From Coprinellus micaceus (lineage: Eukaryota > Basidiomycota > Agaricomycetes > Agaricales > Psathyrellaceae), in assembly GCA_951394405.1 (NCBI GenBank), contig OX596343.1, positions 2,294,001-2,358,000 on the forward strand: DNA of 64,000 bases. The letters are read 5' to 3'. This document shows positions 11,580-22,738 of this stretch, piece after piece. The notes below the pieces were generated by a model. That model was not told the origin of the DNA. It ran no database searches and saw only the letters and a list, made by a program, of their open reading frames with translations. The position numbers and the translations under genes were made by a program. Position 1 is the first letter of the stretch. Each line of letters opens with the position of its first letter.

Positions 11580-11932
11580 GAGACGGGGTTTCCGTATGGT
11601 GAAGGAAGACGAAGCGCTTGGGGCAGTACGGTATTAAGTTCAAATGTCTAATTGGATGAATTGGCGCTGTTAGAGTCATAGAGACCCTAACCTTAGGTCC
11701 CAGTAATTGACTGGAAATCAATGGGCGCCTAACTCTACAAGCCGGAGGCAACGACACTCCTGACACCAAGCCGACTGAACTCCAAAGCTGAAAGGGGAGG
11801 TTTTCCCACTCAAAGTGCCGCAGCGCAGAGTCAAACAGTACTCATAGGTATATTACAAGCTTTTGGCACACAAAGTGGAGAAAACGTAGAGAATAATCAG
11901 AATGCTGGGCTTCTTGTCTCCCTTCTAGATGT

Positions 11933-13123
11933 TTATTCATTTCCTTGAACCTTACGATAAGCTCCCTTCCGAATGCGCAGGAACTAGATCAATGTAGAAA
12001 GGGATGTCCGTCAGCTTTACAGAACTGTTGAGGCACGAGAGACAACAGGGGGGACGGGTTCATGGACTCAGACCAATATTGAAACGAGGCATCTCGGAGC
12101 TGAGCTCACCTGCTTCTCTTGCGCCTCCGTCTCATCCCGTACCGATTTGGTCTTTTCCTTCAAGTGCGCGATTACTGTCTGAGAAAATTTGCGTCGTCAG
12201 TTTGTCGTCAGTTTTCGTTTGTTATTCAGAACCCCAGGGGAGGGTGGGAGATGGGAGGCGAAAGTGCTAGGAGGACTGCTCGCTTGCAAATATGTGACGG
12301 AAGGTGACTTACTCTCGTGGAACGCGTACTGAGCCCGGTATATCGGTCGCGGCGTTTGAGTTTCGGAGGAGCTCGCCCCGCCTTGTCGAATTGTTTGTGG
12401 AGAAATTTTACATACTCTTCAAGGCACTCGAGGTATTGTCGCTTCTTTTCGTGGTAAGAGATGGGGTCTGAGGTATAACTGTTAAGGCTCGGATTAGAGT
12501 TTTACTAGTTGTGTGTGAGTGAATAGCTAACCTAATACTCGAGGTTGGAGGATCGTCATCGCCTTGTGGGTTGGAGCTCGTGGGAGGCTCCAGAAGTGCA
12601 GCGGACTCGGAAATCGTATGTGAGGTTGTAACCGCGCCATGTATTGGCTCGCAGCCACTTCGGTCGGTGCTGGCGGGGCTGACAGCAATTGGAGCAACCT
12701 GTAAGGGGTATTTCGCGCACCCCTGCTGCACACCCTCCACTGGCACGTCACCAATTACCAAGTCAATCCCATTCGGGACGCATCGTGAGGGGTCCGAGGA
12801 AGGCTGAAGGAAATTTTGCGGAACCAGCCCACTCCAGGCATGTAACGTCCCCTCAGCGACCACTAGAGGCATTGACGCATAGTCGCCTCCGTTTACAAGC
12901 CAACTGGGCTCCTCAGACCCCTGCGAGACCATGAGCGTTGATGTCAAAGTTGTCTAATAGACCTCACCTCGAGGTTGGGATACTGCGGCCGCCCTTGGAG
13001 GGAAGGGAGGGTGTTGTACGAATTTGTGGCTTGGTGAGCGTGACTGTGAAACCAGTAGAACTCCATGCTCTGCGCGACGTTTTTCAGCCTGGGGGGTTGG
13101 GCGGAGGGGCGGATTCTGCTCAT
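11933..13123 (-). CDS. Coiled-coil protein, minus half of a divergent pair
   Basis: Five exons (13123-12968, 12920-12532, 12478-12313, 12178-12110, 11983-11933) splice in phase to about 276 residues. The first 180 are low-complexity, Ser/Pro-rich. The conserved-looking part follows: KRQYLECLEEYVKFLHKQFD, then GRAPPKL, then YTGLSTRSTRTVIAHL and a charged helix ending EKQFLRIRKG. The pattern Y-x3-LE-x5-LH-x-Q-x4-G-x2-P-x(8-9)-GL also occurs in the neighbouring plus-strand gene, so the two appear distantly related. I recall this as an expanded Agaricomycete family of unknown function. The gene is transcribed away from its partner, with about 170 bp between start codons. The last exon is only 51 nt. 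Confidence 0.7.
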
Positions 13124-13293
13124 AAGTGATCAGAAAAGTGAGCCCCCACGCTAGTCAACTGATAAAGACCGAATGAGCGCTTCCATTGGCGTCCTAAGAT
13201 CTGATCAGTGATCACGATTCAGATGCGCAGGCAGCGGCGCAGATACCGATACGTACATGGAACCTCGGTTTGCGGTGGTTTGTGAGGGGTGAC
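13124..13293. promoter_or_regulatory. Shared intergenic region of the divergent coiled-coil pair
   Basis: About 170 bp separate the two proposed start codons, so both genes must be driven from this interval or from within each other's 5' regions. It contains GATCTGATCAGTGATCACGA, with overlapping TGATCA palindromes (13200-13217). No clear TATA box was seen. The right border depends on an uncertain start for the plus-strand gene. Confidence 0.45.
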
Positions 13294-14420
13294 ATGAAGA
13301 AACAGACACCGTCCCTAATAGTAAGTATTAGCACCCCTTGGATGCCAATTCTAGGTCCGTAACAGGTACGATCGGGTTCACTGATCGCACGAACCGCAGT
13401 GTCCGTTCAAGCACCACTGAGATGAAGATCCAGATCCTCTGGAACATCTGCCAGTGTACGGGTGTATTTGGATTATGCGTTCAAGCTGCAGTCAATAAAG
13501 AGACACAAGGTGCCCCAGTACACGGACGCACACACACGCTTTCTCTCTTATCGGCCAGTACCTTCCACGGCGCACACGCCATGCAAGTCGGGCAAGGGCA
13601 GATTTACCCCCTCGGCGTTACACAACCTGTTGAACCCCCTCCCTCGGCGCGGGGGACCTTGAAGTTTATGCATCCAGACGCTCACGAACTTGAATGGCCC
13701 ACCTACCCTGGAGTCGTAAAGGTACCTCAACTCATTAATTTGAGCAGCCCGCTAGAGCATGTTCCATCGACGACAGGGGAACCTGTAGGGGGCGAGCCCG
13801 TCACGTCGCGGTCGCGGAGGAGTGGCGCCACCACGAGACGCGGTCAATTCCCATGGCACCCGTACGCTCGGTTGATCGCGGACAAGGGCACAGTGAAGCA
13901 TAGGAAAATCTGGAAGTCAGAATTCGAGCACCGTATCTTTAGCCCGGACGAAGTGTAAGCGTTTTCTATTCGGGAAGAGTTCTTCAAACCAATACTTTGC
14001 TGCCAGCCTCGGGATAGCGGCTCCACTTCGTCGCAGCATCTACAAAACCAGCCTCGAAGCCCACATCGACGAACTTCACTGCCAACTCGACGAGTAAGAC
14101 AGAGTTCGTTGTGCTTTCATTCGTCCGAGCTCATCCACTCCTATTTTATAGTCTTGGAGCTTATCCAGTCCCCCTCGGAGCACTGGAAGCTTTCGAGGGT
14201 CTTAGCTGCAAAGTTGCGAAGGTCTGTACCCATAGTTCTGGTGTCTCTTCGTCCCACAAAGTCGCGACGATGCACGCAGTCCACTGATTGAATACTTCGA
14301 CTGGCACAGAGAATGATCTCCTGCCTGCAGCACGAAATGTCTGTGTTCAACCTCAAGTTGCTTGAACTAGGCAGGGCCTCGAAAGATCTCCAAGATATTG
14401 CCCTGGGGACCAGCTTCTGA
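13294..14420 (+). CDS. Coiled-coil protein, plus half of a divergent pair
   Basis: Well-supported exons are 13455-13557, 13602-13954, 14007-14093, 14152-14221 and 14331-14420, all with GT...AG borders and matching phase. The N-terminal exon(s) are uncertain; an ATG at 13294 is one option. Exon 2 reads VYLDYAFKLQSIKRH. Exon 3 contains PWHPYARLIADKGTVKHRKI and ends FSPDEV. Exons 4-6 give RRSIYKTSLEAHIDELHCQL, then LGAYPVPL, EGLSCKVAK and a helix HEMSVFNLKLLELGRASKDL. The last part shares the spacing of conserved residues with the minus-strand gene at 11.9-13.1 kb. Family of unknown function, multi-copy in Agaricomycetes as far as I recall. It could be nuclear, given the basic segments. Confidence 0.7.
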
Positions 14421-14817
14421 AGCACTCGTACATACGGCCTCGGATTGGTAGGGAGCGGGTTTCGCAATTTAGTACCGGATTCATTATGAAACGCTCAATA
14501 CAAAACAGACAGTCCTGACACGAACTTGGAGGTAAGGAATAGTTCTATTTCGAGATCACCAACAGAACATGAGCAAGAGGCGCCATCGGGGCATCCTGTA
14601 GAGGCTAATCAAAACAATAATCCCCTAAGGGCGTTTCGATCGTCTTTAACTTCTCGAGTGTTCGCCCAAGCCCATGGCATGCGTGGGCGACGTGACCCCA
14701 GTTCAATGAGTCGTCCCATGCAGTGCCTTTGAGAGTAATGTGCTCAGCGTCGACGTAGCGTCGACAGGATTGAGCGATAAGTGGCTAACAGCACTTTAGT
14801 TAGGCAATGATCAGACC
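14421..14817. other. Intergenic, no feature seen
   Basis: A 68-codon plus-strand frame (14526-14732) has no recognisable motif. CGACGTAGCGTCGAC near 14750 is a short palindromic run. Confidence 0.3.
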
Positions 14818-16371
14818 TCAGCGAATGCGGCTCACCAGAGTCGCCGAATCCATGTCATACGCGTCAATGACGAGCCTGGCGATCCCGAGAACGGGGGCCC
14901 CAATGACTTCCAGCAAGTGAGCACATTGGCAAGAGCTAACTTGCGTCGACATGTGAAGGGCAATGTTTGTGGGATATTGGATGTGCAGGTCCAGGCCCGA
15001 AAATGTCCACTTTGCCAAGGACTGAATCTGGCCCATGTAGCGAGTGACTTGCTGGCAATACTCCTCGCGCCAAGGGCGATAGAATGGTAATGGGCCGTCG
15101 GGTCCTATCCTGAGGGAACGAAGAGCGCGAGGGCGAGACACGGATAGGGATGAGGAGGACGAGTACACAACCACGTCGGGAATGGCGGGAATTTCAACGA
15201 GGAGGGGTGCGTTCATGAACTTCTGCCCGACGAACGAGTAGCAAAGCATGATGGATACGAGCTTCGGGTGCCTTTCCAAAAAATGGGGGTTGATCTGTAT
15301 CCCCCCAGGGCATGCGAAATCCAGCTTCAGAGTACGAAGTCGCCGGAGTTTCAGGCTCCCCAGCAGACTATCGCAATGGCGCTGAGACTTGATGCCAGTC
15401 AAACTGAGACAGTCAAGGTATTTGAGGGTGAGGAGGCTGTCGTAAAGCAGGTTAAATCCAGGCAGTTTAAACCAGTCGAGGGATATTGATAGTGTCGAGA
15501 CGTTTGGGAAGGACTGACCCCCTCTTCTCGCATGTCGATCAGCGTCGACCCGAACTGTCGGTGTTGGGTTGTGAATGAGATCACCGGCTCTAGAGCAGGA
15601 GGGATTCGATTCCAATTCAATGGTATGGGCGGAGCAGTGGAGGAAGCAGAGGAAATCGTGAAGGGTGGTCGAAATGGTAGCCAATGGCGCCATCGGTAGG
15701 TCATCTGGGTTGACCCTCAACGTGACACCATGGACGACTCGGAAGCGGTGATTGACAAGCAAAGACCGGATGACCCCAACATACTTCTCCATGAAGAATA
15801 AGTCGAGAGCCAGGTATATGGATTCCCGTGGAGGCATGCGCAGGATAAGGGGGACCAGGAAGCTGGGCGTGTCGTTATGAAAGGTGATCCGGACGATTGA
15901 CGAACATTTTGTCTCGATGACTCCCATCGTTCTCAGGAAAGGGGGGAGCAGCAACGCCTCCAGGGCCTTGCAGGTACTGGCGAGTGCCACCGCGTCCGCG
16001 GAGTTGGAGTCGCCCGCGTGGGCGGACACGAGCACGATGAGCTCCGAAGCTAGGTTGAGGAGAGGGAAGCTACACCCATTTGGAACGTGGTGAGGTCCTG
16101 ATTCGCGGTGCGCTGGGGGGCGTACCACCCTGCGTCGCTTAGCAACATGGTGTGAACTTGGAGTGGCCTCAGGTCGACCGAGGGGTAGTAGCGGGCACGC
16201 CCGCGTCATACGGGGACGGGCCCCAGGGCCAAGGGGAGGGCAACGATCCCGAGTGCAGGACAGCGAGGAGGAAGGTACACCCACAGGTACCTCAGGGGAT
16301 ACCCGCCGCCTCGACGCAGCTCCAAGCGACCCTCCAAGGACCGCCCAATCCAGAACGATCGGAATGTACAA
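14818..16371 (-). CDS. F-box/LRR-like protein
   Basis: A single long frame of 517 codons. After a basic N-terminal region (HHVAKRRRVVRPP) there is an F-box-like segment, FPLLNLASELIVLVSAHAGD...ALASTCKALEALLLPPFL, and then leucine-rich stretches such as FPNVSTLSISLDWFKLPGF and LRRLRTLKLDFACPGGI. F-box/LRR proteins usually link substrates to SCF ubiquitin ligases. The first in-frame Met at 16371 follows a TTTAG acceptor, so the true start may lie upstream through an intron or at the later Met near residue 55 (MTRACPLL). A GTGAGC donor and a CTAACTAAAG acceptor at the 3' end suggest that the last codons may be replaced by a two-residue tail. Single-exon genes of this size are rare in this window. 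Confidence 0.6.
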   Translation of the reverse strand: MYIPIVLDWAVLGGSLGAASRRRVSPEVPVGVPSSSLSCTRDRCPPLGPGARPRMTRACPLLPLGRPEATPSSHHVAKRRRVVRPPAHRESGPHHVPNGCSFPLLNLASELIVLVSAHAGDSNSADAVALASTCKALEALLLPPFLRTMGVIETKCSSIVRITFHNDTPSFLVPLILRMPPRESIYLALDLFFMEKYVGVIRSLLVNHRFRVVHGVTLRVNPDDLPMAPLATISTTLHDFLCFLHCSAHTIELESNPSCSRAGDLIHNPTPTVRVDADRHARRGGQSFPNVSTLSISLDWFKLPGFNLLYDSLLTLKYLDCLSLTGIKSQRHCDSLLGSLKLRRLRTLKLDFACPGGIQINPHFLERHPKLVSIMLCYSFVGQKFMNAPLLVEIPAIPDVVVYSSSSSLSVSRPRALRSLRIGPDGPLPFYRPWREEYCQQVTRYMGQIQSLAKWTFSGLDLHIQYPTNIALHMSTQVSSCQCAHLLEVIGAPVLGIARLVIDAYDMDSATLVSRIR

Positions 16372-16390
16372 TCTCTTCTAAAGCCATAAG

Positions 16391-16690
16391 TCAGTCAATG
16401 AATATGGTAGGTGAATATCTGAGGCATACCATTCTCTGGCGGCGAGTAGGAGTGGCCATACTTGGGTTTCTCAAAAGAGTCCTTGACCAAGTCATGGCTC
16501 GCAACTCAAGCTTATAAAGTGTACGCGGTGCTGTTCCAGAGGGAATACCAATCGACTGAAGGGTTTCGACGGCAGTAGCCTCCATGTGGAACAGCAAAAT
16601 CACAATGCTACGCCTATAAATCAAAACAACAGTGTGTGAACCTTTCATGTCCTTGAAGAATAAGCGTTCGGTCACGCTGGAACGACGGGG
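16391..16690 (-). CDS. Possible small exons upstream of the F-box-like frame
   Basis: The minus strand has a run of GT...AG-bounded fragments reading VTERLFFKDMK, SIVILLFHMEATAVETLQSI and LELRAMTWSRTLLRNPSMAT. They could be 5' exons of the F-box-like gene or of a separate gene ending before it. No domain was recognised. Confidence 0.3.
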   Translation of the reverse strand, partial: PRRSSVTERLFFKDMKGSHTVVLIYRRSIVILLFHMEATAVETLQSIGIPSGTAPRTLYKLELRAMTWSRTLLRNPSMATPTRRQRMVCLRYSPTIFID

Positions 16691-17721
16691 AAGGCTTCTT
16701 ATAATTACCTGGGATATTTCCAGGAAGCCGTGCCGTCACCGTTCCTGAGCGCTGAGCGTCCACCATACATTTCGTCGTAATAGCGCTGAGTTTTCGTTCA
16801 ATGATCCTAGCAACGGGGCCGTATAATTGGAATGTCTAGGGGACGAGAAGGCGATAAGTAAGTTCGCGATTGATGGTAGACAAAGCGAGGTCGTACCGAA
16901 TGTGTACTCGTTCCTACTAAGTAGCGGCGGTATGTGGGTATGCCGTGACCCGTCTTCGAAATGCCAACGCAATACAAATCTCGACTTGTCGTACAACTTT
17001 CAAGCGGGTTTGCCAGCATCTCCGGTGGTTGCTTGCCACTGGAGCCGCGTTCGCACGCCCCTCGGCAACGCGAGCAAACACCGCCTATGCGCGCTTACTA
17101 TTCATTGAATAGACTATTGTTCACCTCACCTCCCTGTCACGCGGTCGATGGTCTTATTCCAAACCGGGGACGAAGTCACGAAGGTGTTCCCGTTACACTC
17201 CATCCTACGTCCGCTTCAGTGAGTCGGCCGCCGGCGAAAGCTTTCCATTCCACTCTGCAAAGGAGATGTTGATAACGCATGCTGTCAACATACTGTTGAC
17301 CAGCATTCAACAGCCCCGATCAGTTTGGGACAGCAGCCCCTTTCCCAGCCTGAGGACGCCAGGGATGCGGCAGAAGCTATTCAAAATCCGAAACGTGCCT
17401 ATTCTTCGTGGAACTCCCATATTCTATGGGTTTTTTGGTGGGTTCTGGAATGTGGCTGCTACATGGCAGACGACAAGCGCGGGGCTCGAGGCGTACCGCA
17501 TCGAACTCTCAATCGTGTAGACCGTGACCACAAGGCCTGCTGAGCCACCGAGCAAGATACTGAGGTCTAAGTTCGGATCCCCACCCCCCACCTCGCCTTG
17601 GTCCTAAGAGATGACGGATCCGGAGCAGCCTAAGAAAGCTCGGACTGTGGAGGAGAAACCCCCAAGGTGAAGTTGGAGCACCAGTTTGATACGAGGCGTT
17701 GCTTTCCGTCGATGACCGTCG
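16691..17721. other. No supported gene
   Basis: Frames of 60-103 codons on both strands, none with a motif. GTCAACATACTGTTGAC at 17283-17299 is a short inverted repeat. Confidence 0.25.
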
Positions 17722-18960
17722 TTATCTGACTCTATGGAAACGCTCTTTTACAACGGTGCTGTGATTACCAGATGTGTTTCTTTTCGACTTGACCTGTAAC
17801 ACGTGCGACGCAAAACCCCCTGCAGAACAAGGTAGGGCAGTGGCTCTCCCCTTGTGGGATGTCACTTTAGGGCTGGAACGCGAAACAGTCAGCTTCACTC
17901 CAACGACAATTTCGAATTTCGAAAGCAGTACCTGATGTGGGCAGCCGTGGGTGAGGAGGAAGTTTTTGAGGATGGCGAAGTCGGCCATGGAGGCGTCGAT
18001 CATCGAGGTGAAAGGATCTTCGCGGTACTTGGCGATGACAATGTTGCCTCTCCAAGCATGGGTCCTCTTGAACGCCCTGCCCTGGATATCCTTGATGCAC
18101 TTGTTGATGGGGAAGGGCATCCCATCTCGGGACACCGTCGGGTATAAAATGATGTAGGGATTGGAAAACTTTTTGTTCATCCCATCGAGAGCCTCAACAA
18201 GCTATCGGTTGTGGGCGAAGCTTATCAGACGGTAGGTTCGAATGCGATCAGCTGTCTGAACCTACGTGGTACTTCCAAGCACTGGCCCCAATTTCCGCAA
18301 TCTACGAGGAGAGTTAGTTGCGTCTGAGATATTTCGGGGAATGAAAGATGACACACGTAGTCCATGAAGACTTCTGGATGAGGCATGAATGCAGGCGGAT
18401 TGGAGTATGAGGCGGGGTTCGAAGGGTGGGCCATCGGGCTAACAGGATAACCGACCGTGACCTTGATGACTCTTGTGGATATTTCGTAATGAAGACACCA
18501 ACCTTAGCATCAACTCGACCAGCGTGGGTGGGCGGCCTGAAGGGAAGGAACGAGGTTGAGATAGACCTGGTCAGCAAGATGGAATCTGAACGAACCGTCA
18601 GAGGCCAATAAGATGGCATTGAGGTATACCATTTGATCCATGGTAACTAGATGGCTGTTCGAAAGGGAGAGTCGTCGACAATTGAGTACAAGGCGTCGAG
18701 TCGGGGACGAACAGTGGCTATCGAGGGGCGGCTGAATAGCTGCCAGAACAGGCCAACTGCTTTATACCGAAGAGGAACAAGGGTCCTTCCATATACGAGC
18801 GAGCGTACTCCAGATAGTCCAGTAGTCCATTCTCAGCAAACGAGAAATGCCATTGAGCGAGATCAATCTGGGCGTTCATAGCAGTCGGGAGAAGACCCAT
18901 AAAGCACGAAGTACGATGACATACAAAGTCAGGCACACCGGATCCAAGTTTCCCAAGCTC
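17722..18960 (-). pseudogene. Gene of an Agaricomycete multi-copy family, possibly damaged
   Basis: Reading the minus strand downward, exon-like blocks are: LPTAMNAQIDLAQWHFSFAE...YMEGPLFLFGI (about 18930-18720); MDQMVYLNAILLASDGSFRF...LNLVPSLQAAHPRW (about 18640-18515); VTVGYPVSPMAHPSNPASYS...PHPEVFMDY (about 18470-18360); and MNKKFSNPYIILYPTVSRDG...MIDASMADFAILKNFL (18180-17950). Their order matches a family I recall as common and uncharacterised in Agaricomycetes. Just before the last block the frame reads YRLISFAHNR, stop (TAG at 18204-18202), LVEALDGMNKK. Either a nonsense mutation has broken the gene, or a GTAGGT donor upstream and the GATAG acceptor now remove that segment as a 64-nt intron. 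Both readings are possible; function unknown. Confidence 0.5.
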
Positions 18961-20015
18961 AAGCAGAGAGCTCGAAGCACTCTTGGATCATACGAGTGTC
19001 GTTGTTGCTAGGTGGTGTAGTAGCTCAAACCTTCCGAGTCAATGCCTTCAAGTTCGCTGGTGTGAATGATCGGACTTTGTCCAGATTGGTGGCGGACACG
19101 ATCAGACACCTGACCCTTCTCCATGGACCATCATAGACTTAACCCAGCCTCGAGGCCCTCGACGACACGCTGGGCGACCCAGAGATTCAATTGCCGGAAA
19201 TTGAATAGACCAATGGAGAGGCAAATGCTCTCCACCCACCACTTCATTGTGTCTCCCTCTGCTCGTTGTCACCCGGAATATCACCTTCAATACCTCTTTC
19301 TGCGGAAAGGGTCACGAGAATGGGAACATCGGGGTGTACCAACTCCCAGGTAATTCCGCGTGCTTTTAGAAGAGGCCCTCTGTGAAGATAGCTCTTGGTC
19401 CGGGATGCCTGCTGCTCGCTCTGGCGCTGTACGACAGCGTTTGCCCAAGTCACCTCACCGAGACACCATTACAACCCCTTTGCCCAATTCATACTCTGTT
19501 GATTCGGACACCGTCAAATTTTGCTACACGTATCCATCTATGCATTGCAACCCCCATTCGCCTCAAACTATACTTTTCTGGAGCCGCTATCATCTCCGAT
19601 CTCCATCCTCAGCTGCAATTTGGGGTCGACAGTGCTGGGGATCGAGGGTGAGTTTCACTCCGTCCAATCAATTGACTCGATACCGCAGGCAACTTCGAGT
19701 ACATATCACAATGAAGACGAGATTCAGTCGCTAATTACTATCCCGCACCCTCGATCTTGTCGTTATCGGGGACCCACCCCCTGGGTTTGAAATGAAAGCC
19801 GTGCCTGGCTCTTCATTCGACGCTGCTAGTGTGCTATCGCTAGTATGCCCCTTCCATTCCGAACCCTGGAACGCCTCCTACGTGGGGTGCAGCGCGTTCA
19901 AGTAGCGTGAGCTCCTTGTGCTCCTCTGAGCCGACCTGTGTTATCTTTCGAACTGACGTAGTGATCCAAATGTTGAGTGAAGGTCCGTTTGTGCTACTGC
20001 TCGGTTGAGCCAGGG
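18961..20015. other. No supported gene
   Basis: Plus-strand frames around 19360-19790 and a minus-strand frame at 19102-19290 lack motifs. The upper part may hold 5' exons of the damaged gene at 17.7-18.9 kb. Confidence 0.25.
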
Positions 20016-21036
20016 CTAACTTGTCGGGAGGAGGTTCCTTAGGCGTACGCCTTGGCGAGCGAATGCCCGGCTGAGTTGCGTTTCGGCTGGATTGTGATCG
20101 ATAATGAGAAAGTCCCGTTTAGCCGAAAAGTAGTGGAGACTTACGCTCTTTGACGAAGTCATGGTGCCCTAAGACATCAAAGACAGCTGTTCGTGTTTGA
20201 CAGAGATAACCTGAGGTGCCATCCCTCAACCCCTCATACCTCCCAGTGGATATCCGGGAGAGAACAATACCCAACTTATACCTACCTCTCTGTTGGACAC
20301 TCACATCAGGAAATACTAAGTAGTGGCCCCTTGCTCCACATAGATCCTCCAAATAATGAACGGAGGAAACCAGCCCTCCATACAAAGTAGGGGACTGGCC
20401 GACCCTGCCAATTTTGGACCCCATATCGAGCGACCTGGTACTATCCACGGAGCGCAGGGATAGATGGGCGATCAGGAACGGGAGGTCGGTTCCACTACAC
20501 ACCGAGTTAGACTTGGTTAGACAATCCGGTGTCTGAAACAGGAGGAGATGGGCGCACGGATTTTTGGGCCTTCCCAGCGAGTCCTCCATCGTGAGCTTGA
20601 CCACCAGAGGAGGCGAAAGGGGCAGACAAGACAGATATTGTGTCCCAAATTCTGCTGCACGGACTGGCTGCTGAACGACGTCGAGTTTGTATCGCCTAAG
20701 GGGCGTCAGACAGCAAGAAACCAGGCTCTGCAAGCACATTTACGTGTGAGGGTCTGGCTCCGAAAGGAGGAGTGATATGGGAATTCGGGGGTTTATGGAG
20801 GCTCTGCTGACATCTCTCGAAGCACCAGGGGGTGTGTCGGTGGAATCTAGGGCAAGGGAGTACCCCGCAACTGTCGGTGGCGGACCAGCGCTTCGGACGA
20901 GCGGGGGAAGGTCACTTCCCCTCTCTTCTGCGCTGGGTGAGCAGTAAGAAATAAGAGGTAGAGCCCTATGAGGTGGATGCTCCTCCTCATTGCGCTCACG
21001 GCCATTGTCAGAAAGGCTAGAAAGGGAGCTGGACAT
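20016..21036 (-). CDS. Velvet-domain transcriptional regulator
   Basis: Three exons (21036-20744, 20695-20145, 20086-20016) with GTAAAT/GTAAGT donors and in-phase joins encode about 304 residues. The N-terminal 97 residues are low-complexity. The velvet fold follows: RYKLDVVQQPVRAAEFG, then LPFLIAHLSLRSVDSTRSLD, then LYGGLVSSVHYLEDL, YLVFPDVSVQQRGRYKLGIV and, from the last exon, LSRAFARQGVRLR, which is the characteristic velvet C-terminus. Velvet factors (VeA, VelB, VosA families) bind DNA and control development and secondary metabolism in fungi. I cannot say which subfamily this is. An insertion of 40-plus residues between the first and second blocks and a short C-terminus are its main peculiarities. 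The bZIP gene on the same strand lies 1.7 kb upstream. Confidence 0.85.
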
Positions 21037-22410
21037 GTCATAGCGTTGAAACTCTCAAATAGGTTATCAATAGATTCACCGTTACCTCGGGAGCAGTCCC
21101 GCTTTCCAAAAGCTTCGCTCACACGAACTAACCCATCCAGTGTGGATGATTGGGATGCAAAGCCCCCGGTTGTAATTTCCCTGGGCCTCTGGCCAAGAAG
21201 CGCGGCCTCCCAGTCATATACCACCAGTATGTACCAATACGACGTGGGTTACAAGGCGAAGAACGAGCCGCACTCTCCATTTTACGAAACCAGAGTCGCG
21301 TACCCGTTCAACACAAGCTACAAGTTAGTGGCCTCAATCTCTTCCACACAGAGGCCCCCTAACGCTGATTGCCTCACGGAACTACGAATCTCCTATTGTT
21401 GATTCTGGCCAGCCCCTCTCGTTTCCGCGAAGCTTACGCTGTATGACTGTTTACCCTTCCGATATCGGGGAAGCTATGGGACTTGAAAGAGAAATTATCA
21501 TTCCAGTGAACGTCGCCGTGGATTGGGGGTGACATAGAAATGGGGACAATGTGGCCGGGAGTGTGGAGCCGCATTGAGCTGGCCAACCCTCCGGGACCTT
21601 CCATCCCAAAAGGATGGGCTCGTCTCTGTTTGCGCACCATCTAGATCTGATGTCCGCCGTGGACCGCCGTGAATCGTGGATATGTACTCAATCCCTTCCA
21701 TGAGCATCCAAGTCACCCTTCACTTGGAATCGTAATATTCCATGGAAACGCGCAGCGGGACTTCATTTCCGCTGTACCGTTAGGGCAAAGGGAGGGAAGC
21801 GAGCCCCATGGATGGAACTCGTGACAGGGATCTGGAGAAAGAAACCGTGGCTTTAGTCCCAAATGAAAGGATCCGATGACGCCTTCCGCTTGCTGAGGGG
21901 ATTTTGACCAGCTTTAGACGGAATCAACCGCAGGGGATAGAGAGGGATAGTGGGCGCCGATCGGAGGTAGGTGGGCTGCGGATTGGGTCGTTCCCTCGAG
22001 GTCAACACGCAAACGACCAAGACACACCCTGAGATCCTGCCTCACCTCAGGACCTTCACAATCATGGGCGGAGGACTACATAAGTTTAAGTTCGATAAGA
22101 CAGACACACTTCCTCACCGCCCTCACCCATTCGGGGATGAAGTCGAGCGTTATGGTGAGTATTACTGAATGGTTACCCGGCTGCACCATATGATTGGAGT
22201 CCACGGCGACCGTGACGGAGGTCAAGATTGCAGGTCCTCGCCTTTCGTGCCTCCCGGGGATAGCTTGTTTGAATCTGAACTACCCTAAGGTTTGACTTGC
22301 TGTCTTCTGGACCTTGTGGGAAGGGTAAAAACAGAAACCAGCGGCTCCATCGCTTGCCCAAGACGAGCAGTGCCTTCCCGTCACGATGTGATCCCTGTGA
22401 AGGGTTTTGA

Positions 22411-22443
22411 CCCATTTATGGATCTATATTTCCCATAAATGGG
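22411..22443. repeat. Perfect 11-bp inverted repeat (hairpin)
   Basis: CCCATTTATGG and CCATAAATGGG are exact complements separated by 11 nt. It is AT-rich within GC-rich surroundings. It could be a transposon scar, a protein-binding palindrome or a transcript-end hairpin. Confidence 0.65.
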
Positions 22444-22469
22444 CAAAGACCTCCTCTCCAAGCCGTGAT

Positions 22470-22481
22470 GTGACATGTCAC
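22470..22481. repeat. 12-bp palindrome GTGACATGTCAC
   Basis: Perfect palindrome followed within 20 bp by another GTCAC. It shares the GTGAC/GTCAC core with the clusters at 5.4-5.5 kb and 49.7 kb. Confidence 0.55.
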
Positions 22482-22738
22482 CGCCGCGTCACCTCACATG
22501 GTCCCGTATCTACACTAGAAAATCGCCCTGCAATAGGACGTGTAGTACTAGTGGGTCCGATCCCGTCGCGAACATTGGCAATGCGTAAAATGTATGGGAT
22601 GAACCGGTCTATATTGATAGAACTACACATAGGTGGGAGCCATAAGGGTGCATACATTCCGAGTTGAGCCCGATATGTGAAGGGACGGTTTTGGTTGGCG
22701 ACAAGAATCTGTTGGAAGGGTATGACAGCTCGGAGAAC

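Larger units (their letters stand above)
21037..22738. other. Intergenic between velvet and bZIP genes
   Basis: About 1.7 kb upstream of the velvet gene. Frames up to 144 codons (20968-21402 plus, partly overlapping the velvet first exon) show no motif. Contains the hairpin at 22411-22443 and a GTGAC palindrome listed separately. This interval should hold the velvet promoter and the 3' end of the bZIP transcript. Confidence 0.35.
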
